Source of the DNA: an uncultured Geobacteraceae bacterium
GTDB lineage: Bacteria > Desulfobacterota > Desulfuromonadia > Geobacterales > Pseudopelobacteraceae
Reading direction: 5' to 3'
Assembly (NCBI GenBank): GCA_903876875.1
Contig: CAIRBT010000172.1
Span: forward strand, 1 to 50,226
DNA: 50,226 nucleotides
The position numbers and the translations under genes are program-made. The notes below the pieces were generated by a model, which had not been told where the DNA came from, did no database searches, and worked only from the letters and a program-made list of their open reading frames with translations. Shown here in pieces: positions 28,631 to 39,100 of the stretch. Every line of letters starts with the position of its first letter. Position 1 is the stretch's first letter.

Positions 28631-29622
28631 TTGCCGCCGGAGTGCAACCAGGTTTGCAAGCGGAGCAGTCCCTCTGCGATGGAAATGGTCGGCTCATAGC
28701 CAAAATCGGTGCGGGCAGCAGTGGTGTCAAACCAGTGGGCCGTTGACAGCTCATGGGCCACAAAGCGAGTCATGGGGGGCTCCCCCCCCCGCATGAACAG
28801 CTTCCATATTCCCTCGCAGACAATGCCAATTCCGTAGGCAAGTGACGGAGAGATGGTGCCGGTAACCGGGGGGATGTCAGCCGTGGCGAGAATACGGTTA
28901 ACCATCTCCCAGAGGGGAAGCGGTTCGTTGTTACTGATGAAATAACAGTTACCGGCGACGGCACTGCCGGGAAACAGCCTGTCTGCGGCCTGAATATGGG
29001 CCTGGGCAGCATTATCAACGTAGACCGTATCCACCAGGTTGGGACGGTTGCCGATCCTGCGCAGCTTCCCCTTGCTCCCTTTGGCAAGGATGCGTGGTAC
29101 GAGATGATTATCGCCCGGCCCCCAGATGAGATGGGGACGCAGTGAGGTGACCGCCAGTGTGGGGGAATTTGCTCCACATACCATCTGCTCGGCAATCGCC
29201 TTGGTGTGGGGATAATGGGCTTCATAGCGAGACGGATAGGGAAGTGCTTCAGTACCCCCTTCAATGTCAGCGCCGTCAAACACTACGCTGGGGGAACTGG
29301 TGTAGACAAGCCGTGAAATACTATGGTGGTGACAGGCCGCAATGACATTGGCCGTGCCGGTCACATTGGCACGGTAAAACTCCTGGTAACTCCCCCAAAT
29401 CCCCGCCTTAGCAGCAACATGGAAGATAAGGTCACAGCCGGTGGCGGCACGGACAACCGCATCTCGATCCTCAAGATGACCCCGAAACTGCTCAACCCCT
29501 AAGGCAGACAGCTCACCATAGTCACCACGGGAAAAGCTGCACACCTGATCGCCCCGCTGTCGGAGCATACGCACGATGGCACCGCCGAGAAAGCCGCCAC
29601 CTCCGGTGACCAAAACCTTCAT
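28627..29622 (-). CDS. oleD: OleD-like 2-alkyl-3-ketoacyl reductase
   Basis: OleD reduces the 2-alkyl-3-keto acid made by OleA to the 2-alkyl-3-hydroxy acid with NADPH. The 331-aa product is an extended short-chain dehydrogenase (3-beta-HSD type) with GGGGFLG (7-13), HVAAKAGIWG, Ser109/Ser110 in YTSS, and the catalytic YPHTK (Tyr137, Lys141). Start chosen at ATG 29622, which overlaps the oleC stop (ATGA); the TTG at 29643 would add seven residues. A run of nine C on the + strand (28782-28790), read as G9 in the gene at about codon 278, is the longest homopolymer I noted and a possible slippage site. The stop overlaps the transferase start. Confidence 0.92.
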   Translation of the reverse strand: MKVLVTGGGGFLGGAIVRMLRQRGDQVCSFSRGDYGELSALGVEQFRGHLEDRDAVVRAATGCDLIFHVAAKAGIWGSYQEFYRANVTGTANVIAACHHHSISRLVYTSSPSVVFDGADIEGGTEALPYPSRYEAHYPHTKAIAEQMVCGANSPTLAVTSLRPHLIWGPGDNHLVPRILAKGSKGKLRRIGNRPNLVDTVYVDNAAQAHIQAADRLFPGSAVAGNCYFISNNEPLPLWEMVNRILATADIPPVTGTISPSLAYGIGIVCEGIWKLFMRGGEPPMTRFVAHELSTAHWFDTTAARTDFGYEPTISIAEGLLRLQTWLHSGGK

Positions 29623-31256
29623 CGGAGGTGTTCTCCGGCCCAAATGGCAAGTTTTTCACGGAATATTTTAGCGTTATGACGGATATCCACCGGAAAGGAG
29701 GGGTGAAACAAAATGGTACGGATATTCTTTGTGTGGGGGTAGCGGCTTGCCAATTCAATAAGTTCGTTACGCACAATATTATGTGACGCAGTAACCTTGT
29801 CGGCTTCAAGTTCCACGCAGAGCACGGGATGTTGGCTCCCTTTGACACCCACACCTACCAGTGCCGTGCGGAATACGCTGGGGTGACCGTTGAATATTCC
29901 CTCAACCGGAATGGTGAAAAGCGTCTCTTCTGCCGCCTCAACCCGATGGCTTTTACGACCACAAAACCAGACCCTTCCCTGGTTGTCAACGTAGCCAAGA
30001 TCCCCCATACGATGCCAGATTTCTCCGGTGGCGTCGGTGATCTTGGCAAGTTTGGTCGCCTCGGGACGATTCAGATATTCACGGCTGACCTGGGGTCCCC
30101 GCACCACAATTTCACCAACTTCATAGGGGGAAAGTTGTAGCTGGTCGTACCAGAGGGGCACCGGTTCATCGGTGATATGGATGATGGCAAGGGTGATGGT
30201 TGATACCGGCGAACCGACACAGACGCCATGACCTTCAGCGGTTAACGCGGCAGTTTCACCGAGAATTTCCCGACTGCCGATTGAGCAGACCGGTAACGCT
30301 TCAGTGGCACCATAGGGGGTGAAAATTTCTGCGTGAGGCGGTAACAGAGTGGTAAAACGTTGCAGAACGGTTGCGGGAACCGGTGCACCGGCTGATATAA
30401 CCCGTGTTATGGTGGAAAACTTCTCCCCATTAGTTACACCGTAACGGCTCACCCGATTCAAGAGTGCCGGTGAGCCAAACATGGTGGTTGCCGAGTATTT
30501 CGCCGCCGGACCAAATATCTGTTGCGGGTCAACGGTACCGGGGCGGGTAAAATCCATTTCTGGAATCAGTGCGGTCATGCCGAGTGCCGGGGCAAACAGG
30601 GCAAAGAGCGGAAAGGTTGGCAGATCTATTTCACCAGGACGGATATCATAGAGCTCCCGCAGGGTTTCGATCTGGGCGGCAAAGGTACCGTGACTGTATA
30701 CCGCTCCCTTGGGAGATCCCGTACTGCCGCTGGTAAAGAGGATGGCTGCGGTGTCGTGGCGTCCGGTCACCGCCATAGCGGCAGTCGTGCCGACAGCTGA
30801 ACTTCGTATGGAGGTCAGTGGTATTCCTCCCCAGAGGGAGCCACCGCTGACAACGACGGAGATACGGATACTTTTCTTTCCCCAACCGAGGAGCCTGCGA
30901 GCCACATGAGCCTTTGGAGTGCCGATAAATGCTTCCGGTTCCGCCTCGTTCAGGCACCCCTTCAACTGTGGAGCCCCGATGCCCGGGTCGATGAACACCG
31001 GCACCGCTCCCGCTTTGAAGAGGCCAAAGGTAACCATAAACAGCTCCGGTGAGGGGGGAACCAGCAGGGCAACCCGCATACCGGGATGGATGCCGGTTTT
31101 TCTGAAACCGGTGGCCAACAGGGAACTTTCATGATCCAGTTCACGGAAGGTGATAGTCCGGCCATCCCGAGGGAAAATAATGGCTGGGGTATCAGGTTGC
31201 AGATTGGCCATCCGGGCGAGGGGGAGGGCGATATTGACGTTTTCAGCGTCGCTCAT
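29619..31256 (-). CDS. oleC: OleC-like beta-lactone synthetase
   Basis: OleC is an acyl-adenylate-forming enzyme that converts the 2-alkyl-3-hydroxy acid to a cis-beta-lactone using ATP. The 545-aa protein has the AMP-binding P-loop TSGSTGSPKG (175-184), the TPYGATEALPV motif typical of OleC, and the C-terminal hinge region HRMGDLGYVDNQGRVWFCGRKSHRVE. The usual C-terminal catalytic-lysine position appears as RHNAKIFREKLA. ATG at 31256 overlaps the oleB stop by 4 nt and its own stop overlaps oleD. The oleB-oleC-oleD context and the hydroxy-acid-specific family features argue against a generic fatty acyl-CoA ligase. Confidence 0.93.
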   Translation of the reverse strand: MSDAENVNIALPLARMANLQPDTPAIIFPRDGRTITFRELDHESSLLATGFRKTGIHPGMRVALLVPPSPELFMVTFGLFKAGAVPVFIDPGIGAPQLKGCLNEAEPEAFIGTPKAHVARRLLGWGKKSIRISVVVSGGSLWGGIPLTSIRSSAVGTTAAMAVTGRHDTAAILFTSGSTGSPKGAVYSHGTFAAQIETLRELYDIRPGEIDLPTFPLFALFAPALGMTALIPEMDFTRPGTVDPQQIFGPAAKYSATTMFGSPALLNRVSRYGVTNGEKFSTITRVISAGAPVPATVLQRFTTLLPPHAEIFTPYGATEALPVCSIGSREILGETAALTAEGHGVCVGSPVSTITLAIIHITDEPVPLWYDQLQLSPYEVGEIVVRGPQVSREYLNRPEATKLAKITDATGEIWHRMGDLGYVDNQGRVWFCGRKSHRVEAAEETLFTIPVEGIFNGHPSVFRTALVGVGVKGSQHPVLCVELEADKVTASHNIVRNELIELASRYPHTKNIRTILFHPSFPVDIRHNAKIFREKLAIWAGEHLR

Positions 31257-32152
31257 GGGGTCAGATGGCTCCGCTCAAGAAAGGAGGTTATCAGTGGAAT
31301 GACCTCTTCCGGGGCATCCTCCAGAATATAATGACCACAGTCGGCAAATTGATGTAGTTCTGCTTCGGGAAACTGCTTTTGCCATTCGGCACGGAAATGG
31401 TGGTCAAAAACGAAATCCAATTCACCCCAGAGAATCAGGATGGGAAGATGGCGAAATTGTGGCAGAGACGCCGCCACCGAACTGACCAGCTCATACCCTT
31501 TATCCCCCGGTGACAACGGAATGTCCTGTACAAAGCGGAGGGTGGCAATGCGGTTTTTCCAGGAATCATAGGGGAGTTGATAGAGTGCCCGCAGGGGAGC
31601 GGTCATGGGGTGCCGTTTGCATCCCACATAGGAGGCCCCCACACTGAAGGCGTTAGCTCCCCGCACCAACAGGGTGCCGAGCATGGTATCACGGCAGATG
31701 CGTAACCCCAAGGGGAGCGGCTTGCTGGCGGGAAGGTGAAAGGCACCGGTATTCAGGATAACCAGCCGAACGATCCGCTCCGGATGCCGTGCGGCATAGG
31801 CCATGCCGATCATCCCCCCCCAGTCATGCACCACCAGACTAAGGGAGTCGGTGAGACCAAGCTGTTCCAGTAGATATTCAAGGTCATCGACCCGCCGGGA
31901 CAGGGTATACTCGTACTGTTCATCACCCGGTTTGTCGGAAAATCCGCACCCCATATGATCCGGTACGATACAGCGATAGCTGTCACGGAGTGCCAGTACC
32001 AGTTTTCGGTAATAGAAAGACCAGGAGGGGTTGCCATGAACCATTACCACCGGTGGCCCGCTCCCCTCGTCAAGATAGTGGTAAGACAGGTTACCGATGG
32101 CACACCGTTTTCCGGTGAACGGGTATTCCGATTTCAGTGTGACACTCACCAT
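31253..32152 (-). CDS. oleB: OleB-like beta-lactone decarboxylase (alpha/beta hydrolase)
   Basis: OleB opens the beta-lactone and releases CO2 to leave a cis-alkene. It is related to haloalkane dehalogenases. The 299-aa protein has HGNPSWSF (39-46), the nucleophile Asp110 in VHDWGGMIG, WGELDFVFDH for the acid region, and the catalytic His in FADCGHYILEDAPE. The ATG at 32152 overlaps oleA by 7 nt; the GTG at 32149 would give a 4-nt overlap. A C8 run on the + strand lies at 31814-31821. Sequence alone cannot separate it from a haloalkane dehalogenase; the ole context does. Confidence 0.92.
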   Translation of the reverse strand: MVSVTLKSEYPFTGKRCAIGNLSYHYLDEGSGPPVVMVHGNPSWSFYYRKLVLALRDSYRCIVPDHMGCGFSDKPGDEQYEYTLSRRVDDLEYLLEQLGLTDSLSLVVHDWGGMIGMAYAARHPERIVRLVILNTGAFHLPASKPLPLGLRICRDTMLGTLLVRGANAFSVGASYVGCKRHPMTAPLRALYQLPYDSWKNRIATLRFVQDIPLSPGDKGYELVSSVAASLPQFRHLPILILWGELDFVFDHHFRAEWQKQFPEAELHQFADCGHYILEDAPEEVIPLITSFLERSHLTP

Positions 32153-33189
32153 TCCATCCCCAGCATGAGACAGTTAAGGCCGCTGCCGATTCCTAAAAAG
32201 GCCACCTTGTCCTTGGCTTCGATAATATCCCGTTCATCGGCTATGGCCGCCGTCAACGGCAGGGAGACGGTACCCATGTTCCCCAGATATTCAAAGGTGG
32301 TAAAGTCTTTTTCCGGTGGAATGTCGAGTGTCTTGAGAATGGCACTCTGGTGGGCCGAGCCAACCTGATGACAGACCACCCGATCAATATCTTCCGTTTT
32401 CCAGCCGACCTGGGGAAGGAAGGCATCCCAGGTACGGCGACCCAGTTCGATGCCGTAATTCATGACGTTGACACCGTCGGTGGACATGGACTGATCGTAG
32501 CCCCCCTTGCCATCGGGGGTAATACCCCAGAGGCAGAGGCGATGATGTTCGGGGGCGGCCTGAGTTATCCCCCCCAGCAGACGGCGACGGGCAGAGCCGG
32601 AGAAGGAGCCGTCGGTCAACAAGATAGCCACCGCACCGGAGCCGCCGGTCAGGGTAGCGAGGGAGGCGGCAAAATGCTGCATGGTTCGTTCTTCAAGCAT
32701 CTTGGCAATCATGATTTCATTAATTTCACGGGCACTTTCACAGGAGACCACCAAACCGGCTCTGATCTGTCCCAACTCAATGCGATTCGCCACATCAAGA
32801 ATGCCATTCAGCACGCCAAGACAGGCATTAGAAATATCAAAAACGGCGGTTTTGCCACCAATGCCAAGTTTTGAGGCCACCCGGCAGGCGGTGGCCGGCT
32901 CGAACTGTTCACGGCAGACACCGGCATAAATCAACGCCCCTATTTCAGCCGGAGCAATGCCGGTAGCAGAAAGCACTTTTCTGGCCGCAGCAATGGCACC
33001 CGATGACAGCGGATAGCCCGGCTCCCACCACCGCCGCTCACGGATGCCGGTTAACGCCTGTAACTGACCGGGGGCAATCCGAAGGTACCGGTACAACGGT
33101 TCAAGGCGTGTCTCCAGTTCGGCGGTGGTGACGACAACCGGTGCCAGTTCATAACCGAGAGCCTCAATGACTACCTTTTGATACTTCAT
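32146..33189 (-). CDS. oleA: OleA-like thiolase-fold acyl-CoA condensing enzyme
   Basis: OleA performs head-to-head Claisen condensation of two acyl thioesters to a 2-alkyl-3-keto acid. The 347-aa protein is FabH-like but carries OleA features: Cys123 in ISNACLGVLNG, Glu97 in REQFEPATAC (the OleA-specific glutamate), His274 in CHQVGSAH and Asn304 in YLGNMGTVSLP. These line up in order and near-constant offset with Cys143, Glu117, His285 and Asn315 of Xanthomonas OleA. The start overlaps the pfaC stop by 4 nt (ATGA), tying the condensing enzyme to the PUFA synthase that should feed it. Confidence 0.94.
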   Translation of the reverse strand: MKYQKVVIEALGYELAPVVVTTAELETRLEPLYRYLRIAPGQLQALTGIRERRWWEPGYPLSSGAIAAARKVLSATGIAPAEIGALIYAGVCREQFEPATACRVASKLGIGGKTAVFDISNACLGVLNGILDVANRIELGQIRAGLVVSCESAREINEIMIAKMLEERTMQHFAASLATLTGGSGAVAILLTDGSFSGSARRRLLGGITQAAPEHHRLCLWGITPDGKGGYDQSMSTDGVNVMNYGIELGRRTWDAFLPQVGWKTEDIDRVVCHQVGSAHQSAILKTLDIPPEKDFTTFEYLGNMGTVSLPLTAAIADERDIIEAKDKVAFLGIGSGLNCLMLGMEW

Positions 33190-36100
33190 GTATTCTCCAT
33201 AGATACAGTGAAATCATTCATCTGATAGATTAACTTTCCATCAACCTCCAGAAAACCATCGGCGGTGATGACGCGCTGCAAATCATCTACTGCGGTAATC
33301 CAGCAATGCACCGTTACCTGACTGTTGGACGGCACAACCTGTCCCCGATATAACCAGCGATGGCTGCGATTCAGGGCAACGGCTGTCAATGACGTGCCAT
33401 CCTGCCATCCCCAGCGGCGATATGCCACATATTTCATCAATTGAATAAAAGATTCCAGCCCCAGTGAACCGGGGGTAACCGGATCTTCATAAAAATGTGC
33501 CTGGAAAAACCACTCATCGGGATTAACATGTTTGATGCCGCGAATATACCCCAGACCGACGGGGCCTCCATCTGCCACAAACAGCTCCACCTCATCAATC
33601 ATGCGCAGCTGTGTCTCAGGGAAGGGTGCTTCAGTCGGGTAGGGGAGGCTTTCACCCCGGCCGATCTCGTCACTGGCAGGTTGATACGGCTTGCCGTCAC
33701 GAATACCGACCTGCTGTGACAATGCTTCCTTGGCAAAGAAACCGAACATGGTCTCACCTTCGTACAACACTCCACGACTGTCGGCAACGGTAAAATCATA
33801 TTCCTGAATAATCATACCACCGCTGGTGGCAACTTTCTTTAAAGTGGCACAACAGGTGAGCAGTCCGGTCAACGGGGTGACAGTGCGGTGCTGGATGGCC
33901 GTGCCCCCCAGATTACGGAAGGAAATGTCCGTTGCACTGGTGAGTGCAGAGCCGACATAGGCTGCCAGCCAGCCGCACGGCTGCAGGGCCGCTTCCAGAA
34001 GAACCGAAAACGGCATCCGCTGCTGACGTTCTACGGCAAAGAACCAGTCATCGACCGGTAGGTCGTACTGGGCTTCTACCCGGGCTCCGGCAACCATCTG
34101 CCAGGGGGCGCCGGTAACAGCAGTGACCCGATCCATAAACTGGAAGGGTGGTCCCGGAAGCCGGGCTATTTTTCGGTCGGCATCAAAGGGGAGATAGCGA
34201 TCACCAAAACCCTCGGACGGCTTGCCGTTACTGTAGGCAAGGATCTGTTCCTTGGTGTAGAGCGGTGGCTTAACGTTCGTTGCCGCGTCACGATGTGATG
34301 GTGACCGCCAGAGCTGTTCCAGGGTTTCACGGCTGGTGCCGGTCAAACGGGCAGACATACTGGTAATTTCGACAATGGCCTTGCCATCGGCATACATCAG
34401 TGCGTCAACGATGGCATAGGGCTCGGGGCCATAGCCCAGTTCCCGAATAGTAACCTCGTAGGTGACGGTTTTGGTGCTTTCAAGAACCTGGCCACGGCAG
34501 CAGAGTTTACTGGCGACCCCCGGTACCGGCTCCCACACTGCCTGGCTGCCATCGGCAATCCAGCCAAGACGAAGCAGATAGATGCGCAGGGTATGCATAC
34601 AGCATTCATACATCAGGGTACCCGGCATGACCCGGTCATCGACAAAGTGACAGGTAATGAACCAGTCATCGGGATAAATGTCGGCTTCGGCGCGGATAAA
34701 GCCGATCCCGCACCGGCCGCCAGTCGGATCAAGGTCGGTAACCCGGTGTACCAGACGCATCTTGCCGCCCGGTATGGTCAACGGAGTGGCAATGGCAAGC
34801 GACTCAAAGAGTACACCAAAGCAACCGGCCAGATCACCGGCACGCAGTCGATCCAACTGCTGTGCATCATACTGCTCCCGCTGCTGAGGCACCAGCTCCT
34901 GCCAATCGACCGGGCGGATACCGGTGGTCGGTCTCAGGTCGAGGGCGGGGCGTACTATCCCCTTTCCGGCATCAAGCTCCTGTTGGCTGAAAAAACCGGC
35001 ACAGCCGTCTCGCATGGAGAGGAGCGGCTGTCCATGTACCGTTGCTTCAAAAAAGAAACGGAACAGCCAAGTATCCCCCTGTCGAAAAAAACGTTCAATG
35101 CGAATGTCATACTGGATCGTTTCACCCGGTACGGGGAGTCCCCGATGAAAGGTCACCACCGCATCAAGCAGTCTATAGACCGCCAAACCTCGGGTTATAA
35201 AGTCGATGCCGAGGTAGCCGGAAAGGAATAAATCGGCCTGCCCCGCTTCAACGGCGATACAGGTTGGAATCCTGTCACCGTCAAGGTACCAGGCTCCCCG
35301 GGTAATATCGTGCTCCGTGATAACCCGTCCGGAGGTCATGGAGCGGGGTTCCCCCTCTACGGCCAGAATTCGGTCAACCAGCATGAGCGGTTCATCGGGA
35401 AGCCGGACGCGAGTTGGAAAGCTATCAACCGGTGCAAAATCAAGTCCAAGCATACGGCCAACGGAACCACGGGCAAATTCAAAGCAGGCGCTACGGTCAA
35501 AAGCGACCGGTACTGGAACAGGCTGCTCAATACAGAGCGGTGCCTCATCACCGATCAGCTGTCGGAGTGACATTTCCAGGGTAATTGCTTCGGCCATCGA
35601 TCGGGTAATGGTCTCACTAACCGCCAAAAATGTCGTGTGGGCGGCAATCCGTGATTCCTGAACACGCATCATCTCCTGAATCAGGGAATCGGTCCCACTG
35701 TGGGGTGCGACAGGAGCAGCTATCGTTGGAACAATTTGTTGTGTGGTCGCTGCCACCACCTGATGTACCACCGGTTGGCGACGGGGTGGCGGGGTGGGGT
35801 GATATGGCGCACCGCCAAGTGGTACCGACAGCAGACGGCTGCCCTTAACCGGAGCAGACTGCTCCCCGGTGGTAAACAGCGAAGAAAGATCTACCGGAAC
35901 CTGTTCGGCAATCAGGTTGGCAAGGAGTCGTAACAAACCGGAGACCGCTTCGACGCCGTTCTGACAGGCAGATCGTGCCAGATGGGGGCGCTCCCCCAGA
36001 ATGCGACCAATCATGCGGCTGCAAGAGGCTCCCGGACCCATTTCAAGGAATAACCGCACACCATTGTCATAGGCAGCGTTAATGACATCAGTGTAGTTTA

Positions 36101-39100
36101 AACCGTGGAGTGCCTGCCCGAGAATTGAAGCAGCAGCCGTTTCACGGCTCACGGAGTACTCTTTGCCCGTAACACCGCTGTAGTACGTGACCCCTTCAGG
36201 TGGGGTCGTAGGAAAGAGATGGAGATCATGGTAGGGTGTTGCCACTTCAGCGGCAACCTCACAATGAACCGTGGTAACCCCCTGCAACGGGAAAAAGTTT
36301 TTACCGAGGGTGGCAACCAGTGCCGAAAGCTCCGTTGCATCGCCCCCGATGACACATTCATCGGGAGTATTGACAATCAGCAGGTAGGTATGGGGATAGG
36401 CGTCAAGGGCAGTACGCACCTCCTGCTCCGGTGCAGCGATGACGCCAAGACTCCACCGCACCTTCGTAGCAGCGGGTAGCTGCCAGGCGGCATGGGCGGC
36501 CCGGCAGTCACCGGCGAGATCTTCGGTGAAGAGAGTTGATTCCTTCATGCGGGTGTACATGGCATCCCGGTCACACCAGGCACGAAGAGCAAAGAGGGCG
36601 GCTGATTCTCCGAGGCTGTAGCCGATGGCTGACGTTGGCTCCACGCCAAAGCTACGCACCAGATCGCTGACGGCGCAGCCGGTGGCCACCTGACCGAAGA
36701 TGACGGCACGGTGATCCTCATTAATGCGGGTAGCGGGGGTACCATTCCAGAACAGCTCAGGCTGGAACTGACTACGGAGCAGCAGGCTTTCACTCTGCTG
36801 CCGTCGAAGTATGTGGGGCCACCGGCTGAACAGCTCCATCCCCATGGCGGGGTAATGATTTCCCGAACCGGGAAAGACAAAGGCGATGTGACCGGTTGCA
36901 CCCAGGGGATTCGGCGTGTAGAACAGTCGATCTCGCAGTGATGGAGGGAGTTCGGGAGTCATACCGGTAGTAACGGCAGCTATTCCGGCCTGCAAAAGGC
37001 TTACCAGCTCATCCCGTCCCCGGGCCACCAGAGCAATGCGGCACTGCTTGTGGGGCAAGTCATGGAAGCGCTGGAAACAACGGTGGGCAACTGCGGAAAA
37101 ATCACTCTCTTCAGAAGACGCCACTTCTGTTACCAGCTGATCCAGTGCGGATTTCAGCGTGGCGACACTCTGAGCTGCCACAGGGAAAATACATTCACTG
37201 CCGATGCCACGGCAGGGGGAGGTGATACCTTTTTCAGCGTTTGCCGCACCATATTCCTCAAGCACCACATGGCAGCAGGAACCGTCGATACCCCGTACGC
37301 TAACCCCTCCCTGACGCGGGCCATCGGCACGATTATGCAGCCAATAGCGGGGAGAACGGGGAAAATGAAGTGCGGAGTTCTCGGGGAGTGACGGAGCAGT
37401 AACAAGTCCCCGACAACCGGGTATGACTTCATGGTACAGTGCCAGTGAACCACGCACCAGTGAGACAAGACCCGAAGCAGCACCGCTGTGACCGATATCC
37501 CCCTTGATACTGGACACGGCGCAGGAACGTTCCGGAGTACCATGGCCGGTAAAAAAACTGGAGAGGGCGTCGATTTCCTGTGAGTCACCGCACAGGCTGC
37601 CATCGGCAGTGGCCTCAACATAACCGGTAGAGGATGGCGAAACCGCAGCATCCCGATAAGCCTTTTCCAATGCACGGCCATAGGTTGCCGAAGTAGTCTC
37701 ACCGGCGAAACCACTGACACTTCCCATGCCCCGAATGACGGCATAGATTCGATCTCCATCACGTTCCGCATCGACAAGCCGTTTCAGCACCACAGCGGAA
37801 GCCCCTTCACCGATGATAACGCCGTCGCTCTCCGTGGCAAACGGGGTACCAGTACCGGTGGCGGAACAGGGGAGTAAGCCATGTTGCCCCAAAACCGCCC
37901 GCACATCACCGGCCAGATCGACCGCCCCAACCAGTGCCCGGTCAAGCTCATGGCTTTGCAATTGACGAATGGCAACCTCAAGGGCACGGATACCGGAACT
38001 GTCTTCGGATGAGAGCGTAAAGCTAGGCCCGCCGATCCGGAATTCACGGGCAATACGACTGGCAACCACGCTCCCTAAGGCACCCATGGTACGGTTGGCG
38101 GTCAGTGGAGCATGAACCGCATCCCGCAGTTCGGCATTCCAGCTATCACGTTCGGCAGAGGTGAGTTCGGTGCCCAGGTGCCGAGCCCACTGGGCTGTCT
38201 GCCCGGCCATTGCCCAACGGAGATTGAAGTTAGTACTGTTCAGATCAAGTGCAATACCGATAAACACACCGGTTGCCCCAGTAGTGTCGGCACGGCAACC
38301 GGCATCAGCAAGAGCCTCAGCAGCCGTCTGCAGCATAAGAAGCTGCTGGGGGAGCATCTCCTCCATTTCACGGGGGGGGATACGAAAGCGGGTGGCGGGG
38401 AGGGTAACCCGCTCACGGTAATAACCGGCGAAGGGGGTACCGTCCCCCTGCTCGTTACGGAACCAGTTGCTCTCCGGCACACCATGCCAGTTGGGTGGTG
38501 CCACCGGAGAGCACTCCGCATCACCGCCGAACACCCGCTCCTGAAAATCGGCCATGGTCTGCCAGGGACCAAAGGAGGCATTCATGCCGATGATGGCGAT
38601 GGCCTCGGGTTGAGTATGTGGCTGTGCAAAAGTCTCGGTAGTCAGATTTGTTGGAAACCATTCTTCAAGTAACAGATGAGCATTAATACCGCCGAAACCA
38701 AAGGCACTGACGGCGGCCCGTCGTGGCGTCACTTCCGTACGACGTTGCCACGGCAGGGGCTCTTGCAGCACCCGGAACGGACTGTCATCTAGTTTCATGC
38801 CGGTCTGGGCAGTAGTGAAATTGGCAGTGGGGGGGAGGGTGCCATGGCGGAAGGCGAGGAGTACCTTGGTAACGGCAGCACTGCCGGCCGCCGTCAGCAG
38901 ATGCCCTATATTAGATTTGACCGAACCGATAACACAGCGGTCACCGGTGGGGACATGGTCTCCCCATAATTGCCGGAGACTGGCAACTTCAACCCCATCA
39001 CCCACCGGTGTACCGGTGGCATGGCATTCAATAAGATCCACATCGGACGGCTGCCAACCGGCACTGTCATAGGCGCGTCCCATTGCCCGTAACTGCCCTT

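Noticed and set aside
29619-31256. Ordinary fatty acyl-CoA ligase
   Set aside because: The 4-nt coupled oleB-oleC-oleD order and OleC-like TPYGATEALPV region fit the beta-lactone synthetase better.
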